From Cymodocea nodosa (lineage: Eukaryota; Streptophyta; Magnoliopsida; Alismatales; Cymodoceaceae), in assembly GCA_036874045.1 (NCBI GenBank), contig CM072346.1, positions 14,670,001 through 14,734,000 on the forward strand: a stretch of 64,000 nucleotides of DNA. The letters are read 5' to 3'. The notes beneath the pieces are model-generated. The model saw nothing but the letters and a program-made list of their open reading frames with translations, searched no databases and was not told the origin of the DNA. The translations under genes were made by a program, and so were the position numbers. Shown one piece after another: positions 35,041 to 45,712 of the stretch; position 1 is the stretch's first letter, and each line of letters opens with the position of its first letter.

Positions 35041-37798
35041 TTAAACCCTGAACCCCTTGCCGTTCCTTCTCCCCCTTGCTCTCTCAAACTTGCGGCCCTT
35101 GGAGCGAACATATGGCTTCGTATGGCTGTGCGGCACACCGGGAGCTGGGCCGAAGTGCTCGACAGCTTCCCGGGCGTTCTTGGGTCCCCTAAGCAGAACC
35201 TGTGAGGGATCAAGATCAGTAAAACATTAAGAGAAATGAAACCAAACGTAGTAGAAGGCAATGCCGCTGTTTTGCAGTTGCTCATCTAATAAGAATCAGC
35301 AAAAGAAACAAAAATTTTCGAGAGACACAAAGAAAAACACTTACAAAAGAAAGAGGGCGAAAGCAAAGAGAGACAATCAGGACATTGGTAGTGCAAGATT
35401 TTAAGGGAAATGAAACCAAATGCAGAAGGCAATGCCATCATTTGTCATAGATTCAAAGAAAGAAAACGTATTCATATCCATGACATAGCAAGAAGAAGAA
35501 AGGAAAAGGGAAATTCAAATAAAAGAGATGAAACTGACGGTAATAGGAAGATTGCTAGAAGTGGTCTCAGATATTGCGAAAAATTTATTCCCCGATCTTC
35601 AAAATAATGAAAGATCTCATAGTGAGCTAGGAAAAAATGCAATATCATCATTGGCTCATTGCTTTGTAGAAACCAATATCCAACATGATAGTCTAGTCCA
35701 AACAGAAAAGAAACAAAAGTTATTACTCACATACAGGAAAATAAAGGATATATGTTAAAAAAAAATAGATAAAAAGGGAAACGGTCTGAGAATACATCAG
35801 GAGAAGAAAGCCTAAGATATTGTTACATGTCTCTGATCTTCCAACCTAAGCATGATCTTATTGTGAGCATGAATTAAAGCAATGTCATCCTTGTTTATGT
35901 CAAAGTAAACGGAGGCATAAATTCTAAAGGATTTAAAAGAAGTATTTGGAAAAACTGCCGGAACTCCTTTAATTTGGCAGATTGCCAATTTAGACACGAT
36001 TTGGATAAAAGAAGCACAAGAATCAGGGAAGAACAGAAATATGATAAAAGAATATGTTCCCTGAGTAGATAAAATTTAATTATTAAGAACTTCAGCTGCA
36101 TTTAGCATGTTTCAAGTAACGACACATTTTACCAAATTGCCAATCTTGGATAGTATCTATGAGCATGTAGATACATCCCAAAACTATTTTTAAGGATTTG
36201 AAAGGAAAAAGGCATTTGAGAAGAACTTCCCAGACTCCTTTTAGTTGGCAAATTGCCTATTTAATCACTACCATATAATTGGAAGACTAAAAGGGACGGA
36301 AAAAAAATCATCAGGAACATCAAAGGGATAAAAATCAATAAGAAATGATAAAAATAGTGTTCCCCCCCCACCCGGTAGATAAAATCTAATCATTAAGAAC
36401 ATCAACATTAGAATTGTTTAACGTCAAAGGGAACCAGATTGGCATATCCCAAAACGTCAAAAATGACATGAATAAAAGAATGTAGATAATACCAAAATTT
36501 CATCATGAAAAATCTGGGAACTCAAGAATAAACATTTATTTAGGTAGCAGATTAGCAGTCAAAAATAGCACAAATTCCATTATCCCTTGTAAGTCTAGTA
36601 CAACAAATAGTTCTAACCTGTCTTTCATTTCACAATAGTTGGCATCTTACAGAAAGCATCCATGTTGAGCGGGCAATAGATTTGCCAATTAATGCACCCT
36701 CATGTTGGGAAATATGTTTGACGGTTGAAATACAATCAAGGCAGATAAACCAATCCGGCAGTTGTAATTTTGTAATAAATGCTTTTATACACAATACGTT
36801 TTAATAAGCATAGAAGAAATTGATGTTGGATAACACTTTAAATAGTAATACCAAAAGTCGATTATAAAACTCAAACATATCCATGTAAACATCAAAAATC
36901 AAATGGTTTAAAGACCCCCAATTCCAGAACAAATAAACACAAGTGACCCACCATCCTCATGCAAGCTACTCACATTTAATCTATTTTACTCAAATCATCA
37001 CAACACGTCATTTAATACACTGATGACATTAAAATTTATCGTACATCAAACTCAGAACGCATAAAACCAAAGGAACGTAATATAATTCAGAAAGAAAGAG
37101 CACATACCGTGTTCTGCCCGAGTGGAGCAAGAAGGGCGACCTGGTCGAAGGTCAAGCACTCTCCTCCAGCTTTCACAATTCTGGCTCTCGCAGTCTCGGT
37201 GAAGCGAAGTGCAGCAACCTTTAATGCCGGAACCTCATAAACCCTGGTGTCATCCGTGACGGTTCCGACGAGGACAGCAATTTTGTCCTCCTGAACACCA
37301 ACCAAAAACCACAAAACTTCAGAAAACAACAAAAATGCAACAGAAGCCCCAAAAACCTGAAAAAAAAGGAGAGAAAGATCAAACCTTCCCCTTCATGAAG
37401 CTGACGAGCTTGGACAGGGAAAGCAGGGCCTTATTGGCCCTGCTCATGCATAGCCTTTTCTTAACCACCTTGTTGAACGGACTCCTGGTCCTCCTCGCCA
37501 GGAAACTGTAAAGCTACAACCAACCAATACAAAAAACACCGAAGTTGCAATCTTTATTAACCAAAACCAAAAAAAAAGAGGTACCCAAACCAAATCCAGA
37601 CCGGATCGAGTACCTTGAAGATCAGCTTCAGGTAGACATCCTGGGACTTGGGACTTGGGCCTGGTGCGCTTGGCCTTCTTGCTCTTTCCCCCGGCAACAA
37701 GATCGATACCCTGCGACACGAGGACGAAAAACCAGAAGCCTTAGAGGAATGACACACTGTTTGTGTGAATTACGGAGGGGACGACAAGACCGAACCAT
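35041..37798 (-). CDS. RPL18: 60S ribosomal protein eL18 gene with a frame-breaking 7-bp duplication
   Basis: Large-subunit ribosomal protein. Five exons: 37796-37798 (the ATG alone), 37614-37710, 37385-37513, 37108-37290 and 35041-35199. Family hallmarks are [120 protein letters not shown] and GKGFRV. In exon 2 the 7 bases AAGTCCC occur twice in tandem (plus strand gacttgg repeated near 37641-37654). This shifts the frame after KRTRPKSQ. Without the extra copy the exons give 187 codons plus stop, the normal eL18 length, with every splice phase correct. So it is either a recently broken copy or a sequence or assembly error in a working gene. The rest looks under selection. Confidence 0.88.
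35215..36420. repeat. Old internal duplications inside eL18 intron 4
   Basis: Two pairs of related segments lie in this intron. The first is gaaatgaaaccaaacgtag...gaaggcaatgcc (35233-35264) versus gaaatgaaaccaaatgcagaaggcaatgcc (35407-35436). The second is ttggcagattgccaattta ... gtagataaaatttaattattaagaac (35973-36091) versus ttggcaaattgcctattta ... gtagataaaatctaatcattaagaac (36244-36400). Both are diverged direct repeats without coding content. Confidence 0.5.
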
Positions 37799-39447
37799 GG
37801 GTGGCGGGTGACCACGGCGGCGGCTCCTCCCCCCCGACGGCTTGCGTTGGGATCGATTAAAGGTAGGGTTTTGGGAGCCAACTCCTCCTCTAATTTTTCT
37901 TTATTAAAAAATCATTTGATATTTTTTTCTTATTTATTTAAGAGAAAAAAAAAGATGTAACACATTCTATTCCTAAAAAAGGTATTTATTGGTCGTCTAT
38001 CACTTTTTTTTTTTTGAAAATGGGTAAAATGATATATTATCACTAGGAATCAAATGATAAAAAAAATGAAATTATTCAGTCTTTACCAACTTTGGTTATT
38101 TATAATTGATTTTTAGGTAATTTAGATGAGGCATTAGTTTAAAAAAACAACACATATTAATACATTTTTGTCTATAGTGCTATTGTTAACATTGATTTTT
38201 GTGTACACTTTTACGGTTAGAAGAACTAAGGATTTTTTCCATTTTACTCTTTTAATTTTTTAACATCGGTAACATATTTTTTTTAATTTAAATTGAAGAC
38301 TTTTTTATCTTAAGAAATAAGAGAAAATTTGAATATTGACTTTAAATTAAAAAAACACTAATATCATGGGAAAAAAATAGATTGAGTTAAATGAGGTTGG
38401 TATCATTGACCTTAGAGATTCTCAAAGTTAATTTAATTTACTAGTACTTACCTACCAGAGTCGAAAAGGAAATCAAAATTTTCTTTTGGGATATTAAAAG
38501 AAATGGTATGATGAAATACTCTTCTGTTAATTGAAAACCCCTATAAACTGTTATTAATCTCAGAACCTTTCCTTAAAATGCGGATTAACATAATTAAAGC
38601 AATTTGTTTAGGTAAAGTTGGATGGGGAAATATTTTAAACAAAACTCTCTTGAAAGCCTAATCTGGTGCTTTAATTAATAGGTTCCCTGAATTATTACAG
38701 TTACAAGTCATATTTTGGAGGGAAAATAGCATATAAGATTTCTGTTGGAAACAATCCAGATCCATCTAACGGTGAGGATTTGACCATTTTGAGGCGATCA
38801 AAGACAAGGGCTTGCTATTACATGCATGATTCTAAACCGAGGGATCCACCTGAAGAGTATTGTATGTAATCCAGGAATAAGTAACTGTAGGATTAAGAAC
38901 GGCAAGCTTCAGAGAACATGCTTTCGTTGATATTTTTAACAGAAACTTGGATGTGACTTGTTCCAAGTGACGACGACATCGTCACTATTAAATTGAAAGT
39001 CTGTTCTAGTTATTTAACAATTTTTTTTTTGTAGATATAAAAAATGATACATCAAATTTAATTTATACGATCGACGTTAACATAGCAGATTTACACGGTT
39101 TATGAAAAAAATTTAAAAAACAGTAAAGAGATAGAGCACGTCTACGTCGTTACGAGGAGAGCAAAACTCACGTTCGGCACTCAAGAAAAAGACAGAAGAT
39201 AATTAAATGAATGATGTCAAGTTAGAAGAAAACAATTAACACATCAAGTCAATATTAAATGAGCGTTTTTCTGATATGCGAAATTTATATATCACAGCTT
39301 ACAGTAAAAAATAAAAAGAATTATCCAACGCTTAGGCCGTGCACGTGGGTCCATTCACGAAATAAATAACGAAGGAGTGTTCGGGTTTGCAGTCACCAGT
39401 CGCGATATTTAAGTCAACGGTGAGGGGGAAAGCTCGCAAGATCTGCG
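37799..39447. other. Divergent intergenic region between eL18 and FMO gene A
   Basis: 1.65 kb with no gene recognised. The eL18 5' UTR and promoter occupy the first few hundred bases. A CACGTG G-box lies at about 39342 in cgtgcacgtgggtcc. A TATA-like tatttaag sits around 39405, about 40 bases before the FMO start. Confidence 0.5.
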
Positions 39448-41393
39448 ATGAAGAGGGTGGGGGTCGTCGGCGCGGGGACAAGTGGCCTCATGGCCTGCAA
39501 GTACCTCCTGCAGAAGGGCTTCTCCCCCGTCGTCTTCGAGGCCAGCGGCGACATCGGCGGCGTGTGGGCGCACACCTTGGAGGCCACCAAGCTTCAGACG
39601 CCGAGGATATCGTACCAGTTCTCCGACTTCCCGTGGCCGGAGGGCGTGGAGGAGGAGTACCCCTATGCCCACCAGGTGATGGACTACCTCCACTCCTACG
39701 CCCGCCACTTCGACCTGTTGAGGTACGTCCGGTTCCACACCCGGGTGGTGGGGATCGAATTCGTCGGGCCATCGGAGGAGGAGATGGCGTCGTGGGATCT
39801 GTGGGCGGGAAATGGGGAGGCCTTCGGCGGTGGAACGACGAGAGGGGTTTGGCTCATCAACACCAGGCACGCCACCGACAACAAGGAGGAGGTACTTATC
39901 CTATTTTTACGGCCTAACGTAAAATATCTGGTGAGGAAATCGTGAGTTACTAATTCCAAAACATGTGAAGGTTTATGAGGTGGATTTCGTGATCTTGTGC
40001 CTTGGCAAGTACGGTGGCGTTCCCAACACTCCATCCTTCCTGCCAAACGAAGGTCCAGAGGTCTTCAATGGCAGGGTCATGCATTCCGTGGATCTGTACG
40101 ATATGAAAAACACCGCAGTTGTGGAATTGTTGAAAAACAAGCGTGTGGTCGTCATCGGATTCCAGAAGACCGCATTGGATATTGCAGCTGAGTGTATTAA
40201 GCTCAATGGTAAAGATTGACCCATGGCACCCAATTAGCTTACTTTCTCCTTCTTCTAATGTCTTCCTGCGACAGGCGTGGAACATCCTTGCACGATCGTC
40301 CACAGGACACAACATTGGCATGTTATAAATTACCATGCTTGGGGTGTGAATTGTGGATTTCTCTTCCTTAATCGCTTCGCTGAGCTTCTGTTACATAAAC
40401 CCGGTGAAGGTTTGCTATTGTGGGTGTTGGCCATGTTGCTCTCACCTATTGTAAGATCACCCCCCTCAAGTCTCACCTATTTGTTATGCTATTAATTCTA
40501 CCATCTAATTGATCAACTACATGCATGGACACGATTTATTTAATTTGTACATAGAGATGGATGTTCTCCAAGTTCATCGAGAGCTTCCTCAAGTGGAAAC
40601 TGCCATTAAAGAAATACAAGACAGTGCCAAACCACAGCTTCTTCAAAGATTCAGCAACCTCTTCGCTTGCAATGCTCCCAGACAACTTCTATGATAGAGT
40701 GGAAGAAGGAAGTGTTGTCTTGAGAAAATCAGAAAACTTCAGTTTCCACGAAACTGGAATCCTTACTGACGATGGTTTCTTGACAAAAGCCGACATCGTG
40801 ATCTTTGCGACAGGTTTTAAATGTACCCAAATGATTAGAGACATCTTCATGTCGAGTACCTTTGCTGATATCGTGACCGGATCACCTTCAACTATGGTTC
40901 CTCTCTACAGGTCTAATATTCCTACTTTATTATGAACAAGTTACTAAGAGTATGATCATACTTCTACATACTATTATATATATTATTAATTTTCAATTTG
41001 AGAACAAAAGTAATATGCATTTTTTGTCATAATTGTAATATGACTTACAGGCAATGCATACACCCTTGTATCCCACAACTGGCAATTGTTGGTTATGCAG
41101 AGAGTGCCGCGAACATCCACACGTCCGAGATGATGTGCAAGTGGTTGGTGAGCTTCCTGGATGGATGCTTCAGATTACCTGCCAGAACCTCCATGGAGAA
41201 GGATGTAAGGGAATGGGAAGAGTACATGAAGAGGTACACCAAGCAAAACATTCGAAGGACGTCCATACAAACTATCCACACTTGGTACAGTGACCAACTA
41301 TGTCGTGACATGGGATGCAATCCTAGAAGGAAGAAGGGAGTTGCAGACTGGTTGATTCCTTATACATCAAGTGATTATAAAAATGTTCCATGA
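39448..41393 (+). CDS. Flavin-containing monooxygenase, plant FMO1 type (copy A), 518 aa, five exons
   Basis: FAD- and NADPH-dependent oxygenase. The best-known plant relative, FMO1, N-hydroxylates pipecolic acid in systemic immunity; this paralogue's substrate is unknown. Exons: 39448-39891, 39971-40208, 40275-40450, 40555-40910 and 41051-41393, in phase. The FAD-binding Rossmann motif is [18 protein letters not shown] near the N-terminus, followed by [27 protein letters not shown] and [14 protein letters not shown]. The FMO-identifying motif is [12 protein letters not shown]. The NADPH-site strand reads [14 protein letters not shown], with GFQKTA in place of GxGxxG, as in the FMO1 clade (VIGFKKSAIDLA). 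The ATG motif is IVIFATGF, and the C-terminus has [13 protein letters not shown]. An AATAAA lies about 35 bases after the stop. Exon 1 is much richer in GC than exons 2-5. It forms part of the left arm of the inverted duplication. Confidence 0.92.
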
Positions 41394-42908
41394 AAAATAT
41401 TTGCTTGAAATTGAAAAAGGGTTATTGAAATAAAGAGGGATTGAATTTACATAAGAAATTAACATGCAACAATTTGTGTAATTTCTTTTAAGAAATTAAG
41501 TATGGTAAATACTATTTTATGTCTTCTTAGACAGACAAGAGATTTTTCTATCCAAGTTAGGGTTTTTATAAAATCGTACTCTCAGTTGATAACAGAACAC
41601 ATCCCTCACTAGATCTATTATCAACATGGATATGGTATCATTCATAAGATTCTCACCCAAGCTTTAAAGATATTACGAAAGATGGGAAAAGTAGGTGAAA
41701 AAGAAGGTGTATCATGCAGAATTTAAGATTGTTGAAGTCCTTTGATTTTGTCATTAGCTTAGCATTTTACAACAGAAAGAATGTTTGGCAGTAACACACA
41801 TATTGTCATAAACTTTACAACAGAAAGAACAAAACATCAATGCACGCTGAATATGCCCAAAGGTGAAGGGGAATGAATATTTTGCACTCTAATCCAGAAA
41901 CCATCTGAAAAATTCGAATGAGTAGAAGCTAAGTTTAATGACCAAGCAGAAAACAAGATTTCCTGTCCAGCAGGGGTAGGCCATGTGGTGGAGCTAATTG
42001 CCTCCTCTAAGATTGTTTTTATTGCAATAGTTGATGAGACGGGCGTTTCCCTTTTTTTTTTATTCTCTTTTCTTTGGTGAGAAACTATGGTGCAGGGTTG
42101 TCCATGAGGATTTTTAGAATCACTAGATGCTTCCCAAGAGAGATTGACAACGAACCATCCTGATCAAGTGATTCGTTTCTATGGTCATCCATTTTCTGAA
42201 AGCCGTCTCCCATTTGGGAGTGTTATGATTTGAAAATAACGGGCAATCCCGAACACCTTCAGGCATAGACGCAGCTAAAACCGAAGCACAAGAGTGATTA
42301 TCGCACAATAGTGAAAAGGTGCATGTCGAACGTACCTCCGACAAGGGACAAACCTCCACCTCGGGTGAGCAGCAATCAGAGAGAGGATGATTTTCCACCA
42401 AAGAAGAATCCAAACAACAGATTCAAGTCTGATCTGTTCAAGAGAGGGCACAAGGGAGGGTGAGGATCGCTTTTCGAAAGGACTTGAAAGAGAAGGAAGA
42501 AGCAGACCGAGATAGATAGACGAAGGAAAACCCTAAACCTTCGCGTTCTCGCTTGAACATATATTCATATTTTAATGAGTTTTCACTTCAAAAATGATTT
42601 AGATTCTTAATATCTAACATATATTCATATTTTAATGAGTTGAAATGTCCCCAGTATTCAAGTCTACGTCCTTGAAATATAAATTGCCAAATTTTAAACA
42701 TTGTTAATAAGTAGGAAAATAGAAGTTCTCTAGGCATCGTCCATGAGTTGACTTTTCTGCTCCCGAACAAATGCAAAATGCAGGGAAAATGAACAACAGG
42801 AGTCAGGACTGTAAGACATCTCAATATTTTTCCCAAATAAAATATTCAGAAATCTCAGAAAAGAGACAAAAATAAAATAAAAAGGATTTATCGCTTGCCT
42901 ACCTTCTT
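41394..42908. other. Region between FMO A and the ERF gene
   Basis: 1.5 kb, convergent. It contains an unrecognised minus-strand 96-codon frame (42123-42413, MDSSLVENHPLSDC...) with a leader that includes aaaaccctaaacc (about 42527). This could be the 5' end of a degraded mobile element, but I cannot identify it. It also contains the 26-bp direct repeats at 42556 and 42616. Confidence 0.45.
42556..42641. repeat. Two identical 26-bp direct repeats 60 bp apart
   Basis: A 26-base word starting aacatatattcatatttt and ending gagtt occurs at 42556-42581 and again at 42616-42641, with 34 bases between. The same pair is present in the right arm near 61262-61348, so it predates the inverted duplication. 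It may be a target-site duplication around a tiny insertion or a local tandem duplication. Confidence 0.8.
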
Positions 42909-43571
42909 TCACGGGAACCCTGTCGTCGAATCATCGTCCCAGATCGACCTCAGCTCCCCGTAAGTAATAATTCTGCTGCCGGCGCCGCCAATTGGTTCGG
43001 ACTCGTCCTCCAAGTGATCCAACCCGAGGAAGGACTCGATGCTGCAGACCTGCTCCCTCCAACCGACCATCCCGTCCGCCGCCGCCTGAGGCGTGCCGAC
43101 GACGGTGGAAGAACTGGCAACGGCAGCAGCAGTACAAGTGGTTGGCGGTGGTGCGAGTGGAGGTGGGAAGTTGAGCTTGGCCTTCTTGCCACGGATCTCG
43201 AGGGCGGCGGTGTCATAAGCCATGGCAGCTTCCTCCGGCGTGTCGTACGTCCCAAGCCAGGCCCTACCACCTTTCCTCGGATCCCGAATCTCCGCCGCCC
43301 ACTTACCCCATACCCGTCGCCGAGTCCCCCTGTACTTGTACTTCAGCTTCCTCCCCGTTGCCGCCGTCGCAGCAGCATTCCCTTCCTCGCCTTCTTCCTC
43401 CATCCCAGCATCCAGTATCTCCTTCCACGAAGACCCATGACCTGGCAAAACGCCGTAATTACCTTTTGCCGCATCCGGTGGCACCGGGAAGGCCCCTCCG
43501 AAGGTGGTGTTAGCTGCGGTAGAGCCGGCTGGTGGCGCCTGAAGATCGGAAAGTACTTCTCCCCCGCACAT
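42909..43571 (-). CDS. AP2/ERF transcription factor with MCGG N-terminus, 220 aa, single exon (left-arm copy)
   Basis: DNA-binding transcription factor that binds GCC-box-type elements in the nucleus. A single AP2 domain spans about residues 79-136: [19 protein letters not shown], then [17 protein letters not shown] and [15 protein letters not shown]. The N-terminus MCGGEVLSD resembles the MCGGAII/L motif of group VII ERFs, whose Cys2 makes the protein an oxygen-dependent N-degron substrate. Here Ala5 is Glu and the frame has no intron, so group VII membership is likely but not certain. The C-terminus is acidic ([15 protein letters not shown]), consistent with activation. In this copy residue 83 is Thr, where the AP2 consensus YRG(I/V)R and the right-arm copy have a branched aliphatic residue. 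It sits between the two FMO copies; joint regulation is speculative. Confidence 0.92.
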   Translation of the reverse strand: MCGGEVLSDLQAPPAGSTAANTTFGGAFPVPPDAAKGNYGVLPGHGSSWKEILDAGMEEEGEEGNAAATAATGRKLKYKYRGTRRRVWGKWAAEIRDPRKGGRAWLGTYDTPEEAAMAYDTAALEIRGKKAKLNFPPPLAPPPTTCTAAAVASSSTVVGTPQAAADGMVGWREQVCSIESFLGLDHLEDESEPIGGAGSRIITYGELRSIWDDDSTTGFP

Positions 43572-44694
43572 TTTTGCTCACCAACCTTCTCGCCGTTGCT
43601 CTCTTGTTTTTCTCTCGGGCATTCGAGGCATACCGCATACGTTAAAAACAAATCAACTATAGTAACTTCTTAACTAATCTAAAGAAATACTATTCGTAGT
43701 TTTTAATCACAGGTTCATTTAATCAGACGTCTAAAAAGAAAGGTGCCTTCTTGTCTCGGGTATCAATCCGCTGGTGGAAAGACGGGAATCACTTAAAATA
43801 GTGGGGAGTGCGCAGGTGTCGTCCAGATGCGCCCAAAATCGAACCGGACGGTTCGTGAATGGGATTGAAAAAGAAGTCTAATTGATTGTAATGTTTTAAT
43901 TGAACGAAGGTAAATAATACGTAGAAGTTTCGTTGAAGATTAAAATGTACTAAACGTAAAGATAAACTAATATTATCAGAAAAATTGGATGATCGATGCT
44001 GCATGCAAAAGAAAAGAAAAGAAAAGAAAAGATATGGACGTACAACACCTATGTCTGTTTGGTTAACCATAATCTAATCGTAATGCGGTTAAATGTAAAA
44101 TCATTATAAACTTATATAAAGAATCAGTTATACCATGTAAACTCGAATTTAGTCAGTTAGGTGATGTCTCAAAACTTTAATTTAAACTTGTATTTTATAT
44201 TGATTTCATCGTGAGATATACACGATATAATAGCATAACTATAAGTTAAAAGTTGATTAAATGAGTACTGGAACGTAGTCATTTAATGTACGAAGTCATG
44301 TATTTTATACCCTAAAATAAATACTTAGAGGTTGAATATCAATTAGTTATGTTTTTTATTTTCTCAATAAATAATACAAACCAGCACCCCTGGAACTACC
44401 GCTTTCCACGTATCCCGCCGATTACAAAAGAACGTCACGAGGTTTCGAGGAGTAAAGCATGCATGGAATCCGATCAACATAGTAATTAAAAAAAGAAAAG
44501 AAACAATGGACGCTCTAAACAAAGGAGGGTTCCAGAATATTCTAGAGAAACGTAAGGGCCAAAGATTGTAACTATCGAGATTTATATATTGTAATATAAC
44601 TAAAGAACGTAATTCGAAAACACCATAGGAGAGATTGGCATGTCTATAATAAGCGAAGGTTCCAGTTTGCACTGACCGGTAGGAATGTATACAT
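43572..44694. other. Region upstream of ERF, up to the FMO relic
   Basis: 1.1 kb including the ERF promoter. It holds an (AAAAG)n tract at about 44007-44031. A 120-codon minus-strand frame (44364-44726) has no recognisable product. Small indels against the right arm are visible here, for example the length of a G run near 44390. Confidence 0.5.
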
Positions 44695-44840
44695 AAACGG
44701 TGAGGAGGAAAGGTCGCCGGTCGCAAGCTCTTGCGACGCCGGGAAGATGAAGATAGCGGGGGTCGTCGGCGCCGGCGCCGGCATCTGTGGCCTCATGGCC
44801 TGGCCTGCAAGTACCTCCTGCAGAAGGGGTTCTACCCCGG
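44695..44840 (+). pseudogene. FMO exon-1 relic (copy C)
   Basis: The leader gtgaggaggaaaggtcgc and the start MKIAGVVGAGAGICGLMA match the beginning of FMO copies A and B. The FAD-motif region has been altered, and a 5-base duplication (ggcctggcct for ggcct) shifts the frame before what would be CKYLLQKGF. Similarity ends near 44840. It is a third, decayed member of the FMO cluster with only its first 35 or so codons left. An identical relic is in the right arm at about 59065-59210. Confidence 0.8.
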
Positions 44841-45712
44841 ACGGAGAACTTGCGTCGCAAGCAGGCATGATCGGCTGTGAGATACCCATCCTGGAATTAT
44901 ATATATATATATAAATACATCAGAGAATAATTAAAACTAATATTGCACATTTGTAATATAAAAATATCACATAATTCAAATTTTATGTGCTGTTAGAAAG
45001 ATAAAAACCTTATATCTACAAATTTTATATTAGATCTGTGTGTTGTAAGTAGCTTTGCAAAATTTATATGTAAAGCGTAAAATTATAACTAAGACTTTGA
45101 TATTAGGTTTGTAATTTACTTTATATTGACATAGATTTTATATTACATTTTTGTAAGACTTTGATAATTTAATTTATTTTTTATTGTTTTAAACATGTAA
45201 TATAATTAAGATCTTCTAATTTTGTAATTTTTAATTTAATGGAATACATGGATGATCTAATTTTATATGAAATATATGGATGATATACAAATGGAAAATT
45301 GATATGCTTAATTAATTGTTAAATAATATATAAATATTTATTTTAATAATATATTAATTAATTAATATAAATAATTAATTTTTTGATTAATTACATTATC
45401 ACTAATTATTTTATTTTATCATTTAACTTCGTTAAAAATCAATTTTATTCATTCTCGTTGAATTCTATCGTATGCACGATGCTTAAATTTTAATTTTTAT
45501 CAATTTTTAAATATACATAAAAATCTTAATTTTAATTTTTTTCTATTAAAATTTAAATTTTACAGAATTTAAATTCTAACTACCTCTCTTCGTCCTAAGG
45601 CAATATTAAATAAATGCCATCTCACCGTCTCAAGCTCCATGATTGACGGTTGGAATATATTCATAAACAGTGAGGAGGAAAGGTCGCTGGTCGTCATCTC
45701 TGCGACGCCGGG
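44841..45712. other. AT-rich spacer between FMO relic and FMO copy B
   Basis: Very AT-rich (ta)n and attaatta runs at 45330-45420. No gene or element is recognised. Confidence 0.5.

Noticed and set aside
39387..39917. 176-codon frame overlapping FMO A exon 1
   Set aside because: It is in a different frame from the FAD-motif exon and is an Arg/Gly-rich by-product of high GC.
42123..42413. 96-codon minus-strand frame between FMO A and ERF as a gene
   Set aside because: The right-arm counterpart is cut short by the 77-bp segment and no domain is recognised. It may be part of a dead mobile element, so I did not call it a gene.
43014..43673. 219-codon frame opposite the ERF gene (and its mirror at 60230-60889)
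   Set aside because: Antisense of the AP2/ERF coding sequence, with no domain of its own. The AP2 domain on the other strand is unambiguous.
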